Source: Melioribacteraceae bacterium | Lineage (GTDB): Bacteria > Bacteroidota > Ignavibacteria > Ignavibacteriales > Melioribacteraceae | Assembly: GCA_023230485.1 (NCBI GenBank) | Contig: JALNXG010000004.1 | Location: forward strand, 36,511 to 100,510 | Length of the DNA stretch: 64,000 bases | Reading direction: 5' to 3' | Made by a program: the position numbers and the translations under genes | The notes under the pieces: model-generated | The model's input: only the letters and a program-made list of their open reading frames with translations | Databases searched by the model: none | What the model was told of the DNA's origin: nothing | In this document: in pieces, positions 28,149 through 37,326 of the stretch | How the letters are laid out: the number at the start of each line of letters is the position of its first letter | How positions within the stretch are numbered: the stretch's first letter is position 1

Positions 28149-29024
28149 ATGAGTAATATCAATAAAAGAAAAACACTTTCACTTATTATGCCATTTTATA
28201 ATTCGGAACGATTTATAAAGCAATCTATTTCTTCACTTCTTAATCAATCATTCGATAATTTTAATCTTTTCCTAATCAACGATGGTTCGACTGATAATTC
28301 TATAGAATTAATTCAATCAATTAAAGATAAAAGATTTATTTTGTTAAATAAAGAGCATAGCGGAATAATTGATTCTTTTAATTATGGTTTGAATTTTGTT
28401 GATACTCCCTTTTTAGCAAGAGTTGATTCCGATGATATTTATCTGCGCGATAAATTCAATAAGCAAATTACATTTTTAGAGAGCAGTAATTCGATCGATG
28501 CTGTCGGGACAGGGATAAAATATATAAGTGAGAATAATAGAATTTTCCCTAAATCCATAATTCCGCCTAAAGAGCATAACGAAATTATTAATAACCTTTT
28601 TAATTTAGCACCTTCACTTTATAACCCAACTATTGTATATAGAAATTATAATATATGCGAATTTAAATTACAAGATGGATTTTATCCCGAAGACCTAAAC
28701 TTCTTTCTTAAATATGGCACTACACATAAATTTTCAAATATTCCTGAAGTGCTTACTAATATAAGAATAACTAAGAATGGATATTCGTCTCAAAATTATA
28801 ATGAATTAATTAGTAATTTTATTACGAAAAGGAATGAATATTTAAAATTTGACTGCTATTCGGATTTAGTCATAAAGGAGATCAATATTAAAGAATTTGA
28901 GATAAAACGAGAATTATTATCAGCATATCTCAATTCTTCATTTATCAAGTTACCTGTGAATATTCTTAAAGCAATTAAAACTAATCCGAAAATATTTATA
29001 AATCTATTCAAGAAATTAATTTAG
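28149..29024 (+). CDS. Family 2 glycosyltransferase
   Basis: The 291-residue protein has a GT-A domain with SLIMPFYNSERFIKQSISSL, LINDGSTDNS and the D-x-D in ARVDSDDIYLRDKF. A motif FYPEDLNFFLKYG stands where the catalytic acidic residues of GT2 usually lie. There are no clear membrane helices, so it works on the cytoplasmic face. The donor sugar is not predictable. It is the only plus-strand gene in the polysaccharide block: it starts 17 bases from the divergent DUF1972 transferase, and its 3' end overlaps the KpsS-like gene by 9 bases. Composition is more AT-rich than the flanking housekeeping genes, as is common in surface-sugar loci. Confidence 0.9.
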   Translation: MSNINKRKTLSLIMPFYNSERFIKQSISSLLNQSFDNFNLFLINDGSTDNSIELIQSIKDKRFILLNKEHSGIIDSFNYGLNFVDTPFLARVDSDDIYLRDKFNKQITFLESSNSIDAVGTGIKYISENNRIFPKSIIPPKEHNEIINNLFNLAPSLYNPTIVYRNYNICEFKLQDGFYPEDLNFFLKYGTTHKFSNIPEVLTNIRITKNGYSSQNYNELISNFITKRNEYLKFDCYSDLVIKEINIKEFEIKRELLSAYLNSSFIKLPVNILKAIKTNPKIFINLFKKLI

Positions 29025-30209
29025 TAATCTGAAAATCTCATTCTCGCTTAATTCACATTTATTATCCCAAAAATCTGTTTTGAGAAGAAAGCTTTCTATG
29101 TAAGTCGGCATATTTTGTGAATTTATTTTTTCGTAATAAGTTCTTCCAATAAAAATAACTTCCTTCTCCATTATTTTGGCTAATAATCCGACTGAAGAAT
29201 TTATAGTAATAATTAATTCGCACGATTCAAGTAATTCATATATGTTACTGTTTGATAATATAAAATCGCATTCGTCTTTAAGACGGAAGACGTTTTTTAT
29301 AAATTTAATATTCTCTTCAGCAGGATGGATTTTTACAACGAGACTCATCCCTTTTTCATTAGCAATTTTATTTGCTGCATTTATTAATTCGATATTATTA
29401 AATGAAGAATGAAATAGTAATTGAGAATCATCGGATACTTGCAGAGGGGCTAATATAAATGGTTTTTTGATTTCGAAATCATTTTTATTTATTCTGGATA
29501 ATCGACTAAGAAATAATTTTGTTTTAATTTTTTCTATTATACTCTTCTTAGAAAGCCGATGCACATTCAAAAACCAAAATCCAAACAAATCCAATGCATA
29601 CCAAAAGTTAATTTTCTTTGCAGATTTTTCTTGAGGTAAATATGAATCAAATTTTATTTTATCTATATAATTTTTATACCATTCATTATAAGATGGAAGA
29701 TTTATTTCAAGATGATTCAATTGCTCTATATCAGTATAAAGTGATGAATTTGCATTGACGCCATAATTATCAAGGAATATCTTCCCTTTGATATTGGAGA
29801 GCTCAAAGTATTTGCAATTAATACCGACATCGAATGCAAAATCTTCCACTGCTCTATCAATTACTCCAAGTCCATTGAAAATATAAATCAATTTGAAAAA
29901 ATATTTTTCATTTAATGAATGTATTAATCTTTTTGAATTAGAATATATCAACGAAGCTAAATTTTTATCGATTTGCCCAATTTTAACTTCGAGAAATTCG
30001 TTTTCACAAATTTCTTTATTCTTGGAATTATTGATTTTAGATTTTTTTAGTAGAAAGACTTTTCTTCCAAATAACTTTCCAATTAAATAAATAGATAATC
30101 GTATTGTAACAAAAACAATTTCGTTCGATTGTAGTTTAATTGCTCTATTTAGCTTATCAAAAAATCGATATTTCTGAATCGAATCGACAGTTGTTAATAT
30201 ATATCTCAT
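29016..30209 (-). CDS. KpsS/Capsule_synth-like glycosyltransferase
   Basis: The 397-residue protein fits the capsule polysaccharide (KpsS/KpsC-like) pattern. The segment FILAPLQVSDDSQLLFHSSF (PLQV followed by a D-S-Q) is the hallmark. It is followed by VVKIHPAEE and ITINSSVGLLAKIMEK, where the conserved Asn-Ser-Ser-x-G of this group lies. KpsS and KpsC are beta-Kdo transferases that build the glycolipid anchor of group 2 capsules. No KpsC, KpsM or KpsT homolog is visible here, so this may serve another glycolipid or terminal modification. It is the last gene of the long minus-strand operon, overlapping the preceding gene by 4 bases. Confidence in the fold is moderate to good; the substrate is unknown. 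Confidence 0.75.
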   Translation of the reverse strand: MRYILTTVDSIQKYRFFDKLNRAIKLQSNEIVFVTIRLSIYLIGKLFGRKVFLLKKSKINNSKNKEICENEFLEVKIGQIDKNLASLIYSNSKRLIHSLNEKYFFKLIYIFNGLGVIDRAVEDFAFDVGINCKYFELSNIKGKIFLDNYGVNANSSLYTDIEQLNHLEINLPSYNEWYKNYIDKIKFDSYLPQEKSAKKINFWYALDLFGFWFLNVHRLSKKSIIEKIKTKLFLSRLSRINKNDFEIKKPFILAPLQVSDDSQLLFHSSFNNIELINAANKIANEKGMSLVVKIHPAEENIKFIKNVFRLKDECDFILSNSNIYELLESCELIITINSSVGLLAKIMEKEVIFIGRTYYEKINSQNMPTYIESFLLKTDFWDNKCELSENEIFRLLN

Positions 30210-31093
30210 ATTAATGGATATTCCTTATTCAATAATATAATTTTTTTTGTCGTAAATAATCCAATTACAATACCCGATAAAAAAGACAAAACACTACCCG
30301 GTTGGTATTTAAATATACCAATACATTCAAACACAATTATTCGAAACATATTTCTTAATGTAAAACTGCTACGAGTTTTATAAATGAATAAAATATTCCT
30401 TATAAAGATTCTTTTCTTAAATGAACTCATAATTGCATATTTATAATCCTTGCCGAAAAATTTAATAAGTTTATAATTCTGTTTTGGATGATAGATAATG
30501 GACTTTGTGATTGTTATAGAAGAGATACCCTTTTCAATCGCTTCTAAAAAGTAATCAAAATTATCACCTTGTTCCCAATAGTGTGGATTCGGGAAACCAA
30601 TCCTCTTAATAACTTCTCTGGGAATTAAAGTCCCATTGAAGAAATTCGCGGATTTAATAATTTCATTTTTACTTATTTCATTTATATCGAGAGATAGTTT
30701 TCCATTTATGTATAAACCAAAACAAGGATCATTAGTTATCTTTTCAATACACAACGAATTAAAAATTCTCTCATCACTATCCACGCGTTCTAGTAAATAT
30801 TTTAAGGAATTGTATTCGGGTTCATTATCGTCATCCATACACCAGACCAAATCAAAGCCTTCGGAATATGCTTTCTTAATTCCCGCACAAAACCCTCCAG
30901 CACCTCCGCTATTTTGCTGTCTAACGCTATCAACAAAATCCAAACTTAGCAAATATTTCCAAGTTCCATCACCACTTGAATTATCAATGATAATTATACG
31001 ATCAAGTTGATAACTTTGATTTCTCAAAGCATCAATGCATTTCTTTAAAAGTTCGAGACGATTATATGTAACTACAACGGCTGCAATTTTCAT
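30206..31093 (-). CDS. GlfT2-like family 2 glycosyltransferase (probable galactofuranosyltransferase)
   Basis: The 295-residue protein carries AAVVVTYNRLELL, IIIDNSSGDGT, the QNSGGAGGFCAGI loop and WCMDDDNEP. The NxGGxGGF loop plus a D-D-D metal motif is typical of GlfT2-like enzymes that transfer galactofuranose from UDP-Galf. HYWEQGDNFDYFLEA supplies a catalytic acidic pair. A C-terminal hydrophobic segment (about 265-285) may be a membrane anchor. It overlaps the UDP-galactopyranose mutase gene by 4 bases; that enzyme makes the expected donor, which strengthens the call. The acceptor is presumably a lipid-linked glycan later flipped by the Wzx-like protein. Confidence 0.85.
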   Translation of the reverse strand: MKIAAVVVTYNRLELLKKCIDALRNQSYQLDRIIIIDNSSGDGTWKYLLSLDFVDSVRQQNSGGAGGFCAGIKKAYSEGFDLVWCMDDDNEPEYNSLKYLLERVDSDERIFNSLCIEKITNDPCFGLYINGKLSLDINEISKNEIIKSANFFNGTLIPREVIKRIGFPNPHYWEQGDNFDYFLEAIEKGISSITITKSIIYHPKQNYKLIKFFGKDYKYAIMSSFKKRIFIRNILFIYKTRSSFTLRNMFRIIVFECIGIFKYQPGSVLSFLSGIVIGLFTTKKIILLNKEYPLI

Positions 31094-32190
31094 TTTTTAT
31101 TAATGCTTTTCTCGTAAATTCTTAATGAATTACAAACTGCCTGATCTATATTATAATATTTATATTCCCCTAATCTTCCAGCGAATATGACATTTTGATA
31201 TTTTTGAGCAAGTTTTTTATATTTATTTAAATGTTCTAGATTAACTTCATTCCTCAAAGGGTAACAAGCCTCACCTTTATCAGATGGATATTCATAACTA
31301 ATTGTTGTTGAATTCGATTTCTGTCCAGTTATATATTTATATTCGCTAATGCGTGTGTATTTCGGTTTAAGTTCAGGATAATTTATAACAGCAGTTTCTT
31401 GAAAATATTCTATATCGATATTTTTGAATTGCATTTTTAGAGATCGATAGAATAATTCACCATACATAAAATCAAAATATTCATCAATTTTACCTGTGTA
31501 AATAAGTTTATTAAATTTTATACTTCCTAAAATTTTGGCATAATCTGTATTCAATACCATTTCGATCTTTTTATTAGAAAGCATTTTCTTAAACATTTGC
31601 GTAAAACCTTCAGCAGGCATCATCTGATATTTATCAGTGAAATAATAATTATTATTATTTAATTTAATTGGGATACGCGAGCAAATTGATTTAGGCAATT
31701 CTGATGGGTACCTTCCCCATTGCTTATAACTATAATATTTATAGAATGCTTCGTATAAATCCTTTGGCATTCGATTCAGCAAATATTCTTCTGAATTGCA
31801 TTCTTGCTTTGAACTAGAAATAGAAACACTCAAAAATTCTTTAACTTTGGATCGAGTTTTAAGATTTTGATCATAAAACTGATTTATCGTATCTCCATTA
31901 ATCGGGAATGTATATAATTTATTCCGATAATTACTTTTGACTTTATGCTTATATGGAATCCAGAGCGTGAAAAGCGAAAGATATCTTTTTACTTCAAGAC
32001 TATTTGTATGTAAAATATGCGGACCATATTTGTGAACTAGGATATTATGTGAATCAAAATAATCATAGCAGTTACCGCCAATATGATCTCTTTTATCGAT
32101 TAGCATTACAGAATATCCGGCATCATTAGCCAACCTTTCTGCTAAAGATATACCGGATATACCTGCACCAACTATTAAATAATCATACAT
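31090..32190 (-). CDS. glf: UDP-galactopyranose mutase
   Basis: Glf is a reduced-flavin enzyme that converts UDP-galactopyranose to UDP-galactofuranose, the donor for Galf residues in surface glycans. The 366 residues are the normal length. The FAD-binding motif is LIVGAGISGISLAERLA at the N-terminus, followed by IDKRDHIGGNCYDY. GPHILHTNS, FYKYYSYKQWGRYPSEL and YPLRNEVN are typical later motifs, and AGRLGEYKYYNIDQAV near the C-terminus is the usual final signature. It overlaps the flippase gene by 8 bases and the galactofuranosyltransferase-like gene by 4 bases. This is the clearest indicator that the locus makes a galactofuranose-containing polymer. Confidence 0.97.
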   Translation of the reverse strand: MYDYLIVGAGISGISLAERLANDAGYSVMLIDKRDHIGGNCYDYFDSHNILVHKYGPHILHTNSLEVKRYLSLFTLWIPYKHKVKSNYRNKLYTFPINGDTINQFYDQNLKTRSKVKEFLSVSISSSKQECNSEEYLLNRMPKDLYEAFYKYYSYKQWGRYPSELPKSICSRIPIKLNNNNYYFTDKYQMMPAEGFTQMFKKMLSNKKIEMVLNTDYAKILGSIKFNKLIYTGKIDEYFDFMYGELFYRSLKMQFKNIDIEYFQETAVINYPELKPKYTRISEYKYITGQKSNSTTISYEYPSDKGEACYPLRNEVNLEHLNKYKKLAQKYQNVIFAGRLGEYKYYNIDQAVCNSLRIYEKSINKK

Positions 32191-33427
32191 TACCGATAAT
32201 ACCCCTTTTACTAAGGATGATTAACATAGAAAGTGAAATAAACGATTCGGTAAGTAAAACCGAGTATGCTACCCCTAATACGGAAAATAGGGGAATAAGT
32301 ATTATTAGCATCAAAATATTTAATATACCCCCACACCAAATAATTATATTAAATTCCCTTGTCAATCCTAAATTTAACATAATTTGTATTCCTAATATAT
32401 TACTGACAATGACGGAAAATGGAATATAACAGAGTATTCTAAAAACTTTAATTGATGGCAAATAATTTTCTCCCGCAATTAACAGAATAATTTCCGATGA
32501 GAGAAAGTAGGCAAGTATTGAAAATATCAGAATGACAGCAGTACCTATAAACATAAATCTAGTTAGTTCATTAATTACTTTATCTTTATCCTCTTTTATA
32601 TTACGTGCTGCTTGGGGAAATAAAGACTGTCCAAAAATTGTAACTCCGCTTTGAAATGCTATTCGGATTTTATCAGCGGCATTAAATATACCAACCATTG
32701 TATTGTTTGTGAGTATTCCAAGAAGAAAATTGTTAGATGCTGTATATAAGCTAATAGCCCCAATTCCTTTAAATATTTTTAAACTTTCTAGGTATTCGCT
32801 TTTAATAATACTTAAAGATGGAATAATTATTTTTATGCGAAAACGTCTAATTAGAAAAATTATACTTAACAAAAATATCATTAATGAAGAAATAGAATAT
32901 ATCTGCATTAAAACTACTACCGAATTGTTATCGATAACAAAACTAAAAATTAGTACTAACGACAAAATCCGAACAGGGGCAATTATTAAAGCAGAAAAAT
33001 GAGATAGTTCCTTACCAAGGAAAAACCATGTTGGGTATAGAGAATTACAAATAGCAATAAAAATAGCGTAAAGTATAACAGTAAATTGCAATTGCGATAT
33101 TTTTAAAAAGACAAGAATTATTGAAATGACAAAGAGAGACAAAATGGAACATATTAATTTTATTATCTGCACTGAAGTGAATAATTTTGATATTGAAGAT
33201 GAATCATTTATTAGAGCAATTTTTTGATTGGCGGAATAATTAAATCCAAGGTCTATAAAGTAAGCAAAATAACTAGCTATTGCTCCAGAAAAAATTACAA
33301 CACCATAATTTTTTGGACCGAGAGTGCGAAGCAAGTAAGGAAATGTTATAAGTGGGACTAAATAATTTGCTATTTGCAGAAAGGAAAGTGAAGTAAAACT
33401 ACGGAACAAAATTCTGTAATTAAACAA
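32183..33427 (-). CDS. Wzx-type oligosaccharide flippase
   Basis: The 414-residue protein is almost entirely hydrophobic, with about 12-14 predicted membrane helices and only short loops. The N-terminal SLSFLQIANYLVPLITFPYLLRTLGPKNYG is the standard start of the PST/RfbX flippase family (key residues P-Y-L-x-R-x-L-G), which moves undecaprenyl-linked sugar units across the inner membrane. The start is TTG at 33427, supported by AAGG about seven bases upstream; the preceding stop is three bases away. A Wzy polymerase or chain-length protein is not seen nearby. Alternatively the unit could be a short glycan transferred without polymerisation. Confidence 0.92.
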   Translation of the reverse strand: MFNYRILFRSFTSLSFLQIANYLVPLITFPYLLRTLGPKNYGVVIFSGAIASYFAYFIDLGFNYSANQKIALINDSSSISKLFTSVQIIKLICSILSLFVISIILVFLKISQLQFTVILYAIFIAICNSLYPTWFFLGKELSHFSALIIAPVRILSLVLIFSFVIDNNSVVVLMQIYSISSLMIFLLSIIFLIRRFRIKIIIPSLSIIKSEYLESLKIFKGIGAISLYTASNNFLLGILTNNTMVGIFNAADKIRIAFQSGVTIFGQSLFPQAARNIKEDKDKVINELTRFMFIGTAVILIFSILAYFLSSEIILLIAGENYLPSIKVFRILCYIPFSVIVSNILGIQIMLNLGLTREFNIIIWCGGILNILMLIILIPLFSVLGVAYSVLLTESFISLSMLIILSKRGIIGNV

Positions 33428-33430
33428 TTA

Positions 33431-34639
33431 TTACCTTCTAACTAACCACACTTCCGGGTTTTGATAATTTCTTTCATTCCAAATTTCAAAATGAAGAATT
33501 TTTCCTTCGAGACTTTCACTGATAGAACCTAATATATCCCCTCCTTTAACTCTGTCTCCTTCTCTTACTTTAATGTCTTTTATATGTCCATAGACAGTTC
33601 TGTATTCATTTTTATGAGTAATAATAAGCACAGTGCCAAAGCCCGGTATATAATCAATTACTGAAACAATGCCCTCACCAACATTATAAATATAATCATC
33701 ACCTTTTACGTTAATATCGATTCCATAATTAAGTGTAACTGTATTCAATCTTTCATTTCTATTTTCGCCAAACTTGCGAACAATTTTTCCATCCCTAATG
33801 GGCCAGATAAGTCTCCCTTTCAATTGACCAAATTCTGCAAGATTAGCGTAATTATAATTGTAATCGATTACCGGTTTACCTTCAGCTTTCTTTTCTAATA
33901 ATTTAGATTTTCTTTCACGTTCCTTTTCGATAAGTCTGGTTATCAAGTTCTTAATTTCTATTTCTGCTTTTCGCTTTTCATCAATCTCTTCGGTGATAAT
34001 AACTTGATTCTTTTTCATCTTTGAAATTAATTCTCTTCTATCTTTTTCCTTTTCGGTAAGCATTCCCTGTTCTAATCTTTTTTGATTTACCAAAATTTCC
34101 TTATCATTATATTCAGTATGAAGTTTTGATTTTAACGATGCTAATTCTCTCCGATTAGTTTTTAAGCTTTCAATAGTTTTTTCATTACTCTCGGAGATAA
34201 ACTGAAGATATCGAATACGCATTATTGCTTGATTAAGAGAAGATGAACTTAAAAGATATTTGAATGGAGAGGTGCCTAAATTTTTATAAACCCAAACTAA
34301 GTAATTGGAATATTTTTCACGCATTAAAGAGATTCTTTTCTCAATAATTCCAATTTGGTTTTCTATTCCTTTAATATCATTAAGTTTTAATTTTTCTTCG
34401 TTGATGAGGTTATTAATTACTTTATTGAGAAGTAGATTTTGTTGTGAGATTTTTTGAAGTGCATTTAAGGATTCTTTTTCTTTACTGCTTATGGAGCGGA
34501 GTTCTCTTTCAAGCGAGACTATATCATTGCGGAGCTGACTTAGCTCTTTATTTTTAACTGCTACACTATCTTTGCTTTGAGCAAATAAAGAAGCAGAAAA
34601 TATAACTATTAATAAAAATAATTTTTTAATTATTTCCAT
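33431..34639 (-). CDS. EnvC-like M23-fold murein hydrolase activator with lost zinc ligands
   Basis: The 402-residue exported protein has a signal peptide (ending SLFAQ), a long coiled coil (about 25-255) and a C-terminal LytM/M23 domain (about 275-400). Of the LytM zinc ligands, the first His is replaced (NYGIDI instead of H-x-G-x-D), and the first His of the H-x-H is replaced (KILHFEIW instead of H-L-H-F-E). YGHIKDI is retained. This loss is the hallmark of EnvC-type activators that switch on N-acetylmuramyl amidases during cell separation, so it is probably not an enzyme itself. It overlaps the DUF4292 gene by 10 bases and lies 3 bases before the flippase gene. Confidence 0.88.
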   Translation of the reverse strand: MEIIKKLFLLIVIFSASLFAQSKDSVAVKNKELSQLRNDIVSLERELRSISSKEKESLNALQKISQQNLLLNKVINNLINEEKLKLNDIKGIENQIGIIEKRISLMREKYSNYLVWVYKNLGTSPFKYLLSSSSLNQAIMRIRYLQFISESNEKTIESLKTNRRELASLKSKLHTEYNDKEILVNQKRLEQGMLTEKEKDRRELISKMKKNQVIITEEIDEKRKAEIEIKNLITRLIEKERERKSKLLEKKAEGKPVIDYNYNYANLAEFGQLKGRLIWPIRDGKIVRKFGENRNERLNTVTLNYGIDINVKGDDYIYNVGEGIVSVIDYIPGFGTVLIITHKNEYRTVYGHIKDIKVREGDRVKGGDILGSISESLEGKILHFEIWNERNYQNPEVWLVRR

Positions 34640-35421
34640 TCAATTCGTTCTACATCATCAGGCAATTTTATGGTTAAATCCGGTAATGCATTATTTACAG
34701 TCATCGTTCTATAATCTACTTTTAGTCTTTGATTACTGATTGGATAATTTAGATCAATCTTTGAAGGTAACTGCACAGAACTAAACTCGCGAAACATGCT
34801 ATAATTTCCTTCTAAAATACCATCCCCCTTTTGATTCGTAATACGATATTCCATTATAGCAAGATTACTTTTATTCGCAATATAAAGTTCTTCTTTCCTT
34901 GTAAGGGGATCTATATATATGAAACTGAATAAATTACTTGTTACTTCAAATTTATCCGGAGTTAATTGGAGTTTATCCGAAAGATTAATTGAACCAACTA
35001 ATCCATTTGCTAAATCCTCTAACTCAATATCTATTTTTAATAATTTTTTAACAATACCTTTTTTTACTTTTCCGAAATAAAGAACGTTATTCATTACATC
35101 GAAATATTGAAAATTATCATTTGCGATTAATATTTGAGCAAGATCAATTCCGAATGGTCCGAATAAAGAAATTTTTAATGAATCCGGTTTCTTAACTAAT
35201 ACTTCTATATTGCTTGTAGCATTGAGTGCATCAGTCCTAATTGTGATCGATCCAACGCCTCGAAAAGTTCTTATATTTCTTCGATTCGATTCTAATCTTC
35301 TCATTAGTCTATCGGTTGACATACTTGCCTCGGGCGAGCTTTGTTCCACAGGCATGCATGCCGAAATAAATAATATCATTGCAAAATAAAGTACAATTTT
35401 TCTTAATGAAAAAATTCTCAC
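34630..35421 (-). CDS. DUF4292/LolB-like lipoprotein
   Basis: The 263-residue product has a lipoprotein signal (lipobox FISAC, Cys about 22). The mature part resembles the LolA/LolB half-barrel pattern of DUF4292: TFRGVGSITIRTDALNATSN, then VLVKKPDSLKISLFGPFGIDLAQILI, then VVEL-type strands to the C-terminus. Such proteins are thought to carry or insert lipidated proteins at the outer membrane, but DUF4292 itself is not well characterised. The start is GTG at 35421 with AAGGGG just upstream. It overlaps the TPR gene by 4 bases (GTGA) and the M23 gene by 10 bases. The conserved set suggests a joint role in envelope assembly. Confidence 0.8.
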   Translation of the reverse strand: MRIFSLRKIVLYFAMILFISACMPVEQSSPEASMSTDRLMRRLESNRRNIRTFRGVGSITIRTDALNATSNIEVLVKKPDSLKISLFGPFGIDLAQILIANDNFQYFDVMNNVLYFGKVKKGIVKKLLKIDIELEDLANGLVGSINLSDKLQLTPDKFEVTSNLFSFIYIDPLTRKEELYIANKSNLAIMEYRITNQKGDGILEGNYSMFREFSSVQLPSKIDLNYPISNQRLKVDYRTMTVNNALPDLTIKLPDDVERIEWK

Positions 35422-37214
35422 AATTCCCCTTTATCAATTTTTATTTTTAAATTCTCTAAAGCAGGGTCTAATTCAAAAGCATTTTCCCAATATTCCATTG
35501 CTTTTTTCTTTTCCCCTTTCATAAAATAGACATCGCCTAAATGATCCAATAGTGTGGCGTTATTTTTATCCTTTTCTATTGCCTTTTTAATATAAAACTC
35601 AGCTTCTTTAAAGTTCCCAATTTTATAATAAATCCATCCCAAAGTATCAAGATAAGATGAATTTTCCGGTTCTTTTTCAACCGTCTTTCGGGACATTTCT
35701 AAAGATTCTTCTAATTTAATTCCCCTATTAGAAAGCGAATAGGCATAGTTATTCAATATTAGTATATTTTCCGCATCTAAAGATAATGCTTTTTGATATA
35801 AAGAATCTGAGATAGGAAACTGTTTTCGATTTTCATAAATCATTGCTAGCACACCCATTGTTTGAACGTCATTAGGAGCTATGATCAAAGCTTTTTCTAA
35901 ATAAATAATTGCATCGTCATTCTTTTTCAATTGATTAAGATTAAATCCATAAGCCGAAAGTGCCATTAAATCATTTGGATTAATTTTTACTGCATTGTAT
36001 AAATATTTGTCTGCTTCGCCAGGTTTACTTTCCTGAGATAAACTTAGACCATAAATGAGATTAATAGCGTAATCATTTGGAAATTTATCTGCAACGTCTT
36101 TCATCATATCTACCACTTGCGAATAATGACCCGAATCAAATAGAAGTCCTCCCAACCTTACCCATAATTGAGGATTCCAATTCGCTAACTTCGATGCTTG
36201 CTTAAAATACTCGATTGCTAATGAGTCTTTTTTCTTTTGTATTAATATTTCTCCCAAATAAGCAGGGACTTCCCAATCATTCGAGTCGGTTTTTATTCTT
36301 GAGAATATATTATAAGCATAATCCATATTTAAACTGTCTTTATCAGCTAATCCAAAAAACCTCTGACCTATTTCGATTTTCTTTTGATTATGCACTTCGT
36401 CACTTTCAGCCAGTTGATAGAACAATTCAGCTGATTCTTTATATTTATCTGAATTGAGTAATAAATCACCCTTGTAATTTAATAAATCAACATCATCAGG
36501 ATAACTTATCATCGCTTCATCAATCTGCTTAAACGCCATTTCGTTATTATCATTCTTAATATATGATTGGATAAGCATTTTCCTTAGTTCAAGACTTGAA
36601 GGATTTATATCTAATAAGTCCTCAATGGTGTTAATTGTTTCTTTTACGTTTCCAAGTCGTTCATTTAAGTCAGCAATTTTTATAAGAACTCCCCATTCAG
36701 GTCCAATCATATCTATTACTTTTTTATAGAGCTTTAATGATTCTGAAGGTTTTGTTGCTTCTAATTGTTCCGCTAAATTAAAGTAGCCACCCGAATCAGT
36801 AGAATCTAATTTTATTATTTTTTCATAACAAAGAGCAGCAGAATCGATTTGTTTATTGGTGGAGAATATCGCACCTAATAAGTATAAATAATCTTTATTC
36901 AGCGAATCTAAAGAAATTGCTTTTTTTGAATTGAAGAGAGCCATATCTAATCGATTAAGTCGAAAATATGATTTTGCTAGACTATAATAAATTCCGGCGT
37001 TAGGATCATATTTTACCGCTTCGGAATATTCCCGAACCGCTTCGTCATATCTATTTTGCAATTCATAAGTATTGCCCTGAATAAATCGTTCTAAAGCATA
37101 TCTTTTATAGTTACGAGGAATTGTTTGTTTTTCTATTTCATTTATTACTGTCTCCTTTTCCACAGAGCAAGCAGCAAAAATTATAACAAATATTAAGAGA
37201 ATTATTTTTCTCAT
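35418..37214 (-). CDS. TPR-repeat lipoprotein
   Basis: I start at the ATG at 37214 (MRKIILLIFVIIFAACS); the longer frame begins further upstream at 37265 without support. The lipobox FAAC makes it a lipoprotein anchored in the envelope. The remaining roughly 575 residues are tetratricopeptide repeats, for example GIYYSLAKSYFRLNRLDMAL, NPQLWVRLGGLLFDSGHYSQ and NSSYLDTLGWIYYKIGNFKE. I count at least ten repeat-like units. TPR arrays bind other proteins, so it probably acts as a scaffold. It is the first gene of the envelope-plus-polysaccharide operon. The partner and exact function are unknown. Confidence 0.88.
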   Translation of the reverse strand: MRKIILLIFVIIFAACSVEKETVINEIEKQTIPRNYKRYALERFIQGNTYELQNRYDEAVREYSEAVKYDPNAGIYYSLAKSYFRLNRLDMALFNSKKAISLDSLNKDYLYLLGAIFSTNKQIDSAALCYEKIIKLDSTDSGGYFNLAEQLEATKPSESLKLYKKVIDMIGPEWGVLIKIADLNERLGNVKETINTIEDLLDINPSSLELRKMLIQSYIKNDNNEMAFKQIDEAMISYPDDVDLLNYKGDLLLNSDKYKESAELFYQLAESDEVHNQKKIEIGQRFFGLADKDSLNMDYAYNIFSRIKTDSNDWEVPAYLGEILIQKKKDSLAIEYFKQASKLANWNPQLWVRLGGLLFDSGHYSQVVDMMKDVADKFPNDYAINLIYGLSLSQESKPGEADKYLYNAVKINPNDLMALSAYGFNLNQLKKNDDAIIYLEKALIIAPNDVQTMGVLAMIYENRKQFPISDSLYQKALSLDAENILILNNYAYSLSNRGIKLEESLEMSRKTVEKEPENSSYLDTLGWIYYKIGNFKEAEFYIKKAIEKDKNNATLLDHLGDVYFMKGEKKKAMEYWENAFELDPALENLKIKIDKGEL

Positions 37215-37326
37215 TATAACCTTTATTTTGAAGCAAAAAATACCTTTATTGATTTTTAATAACAAGCTAAAAAAATTGAACCATTGTTACTATTTCAATA
37301 TCTTTACAATAATCAATAATTTGAAA

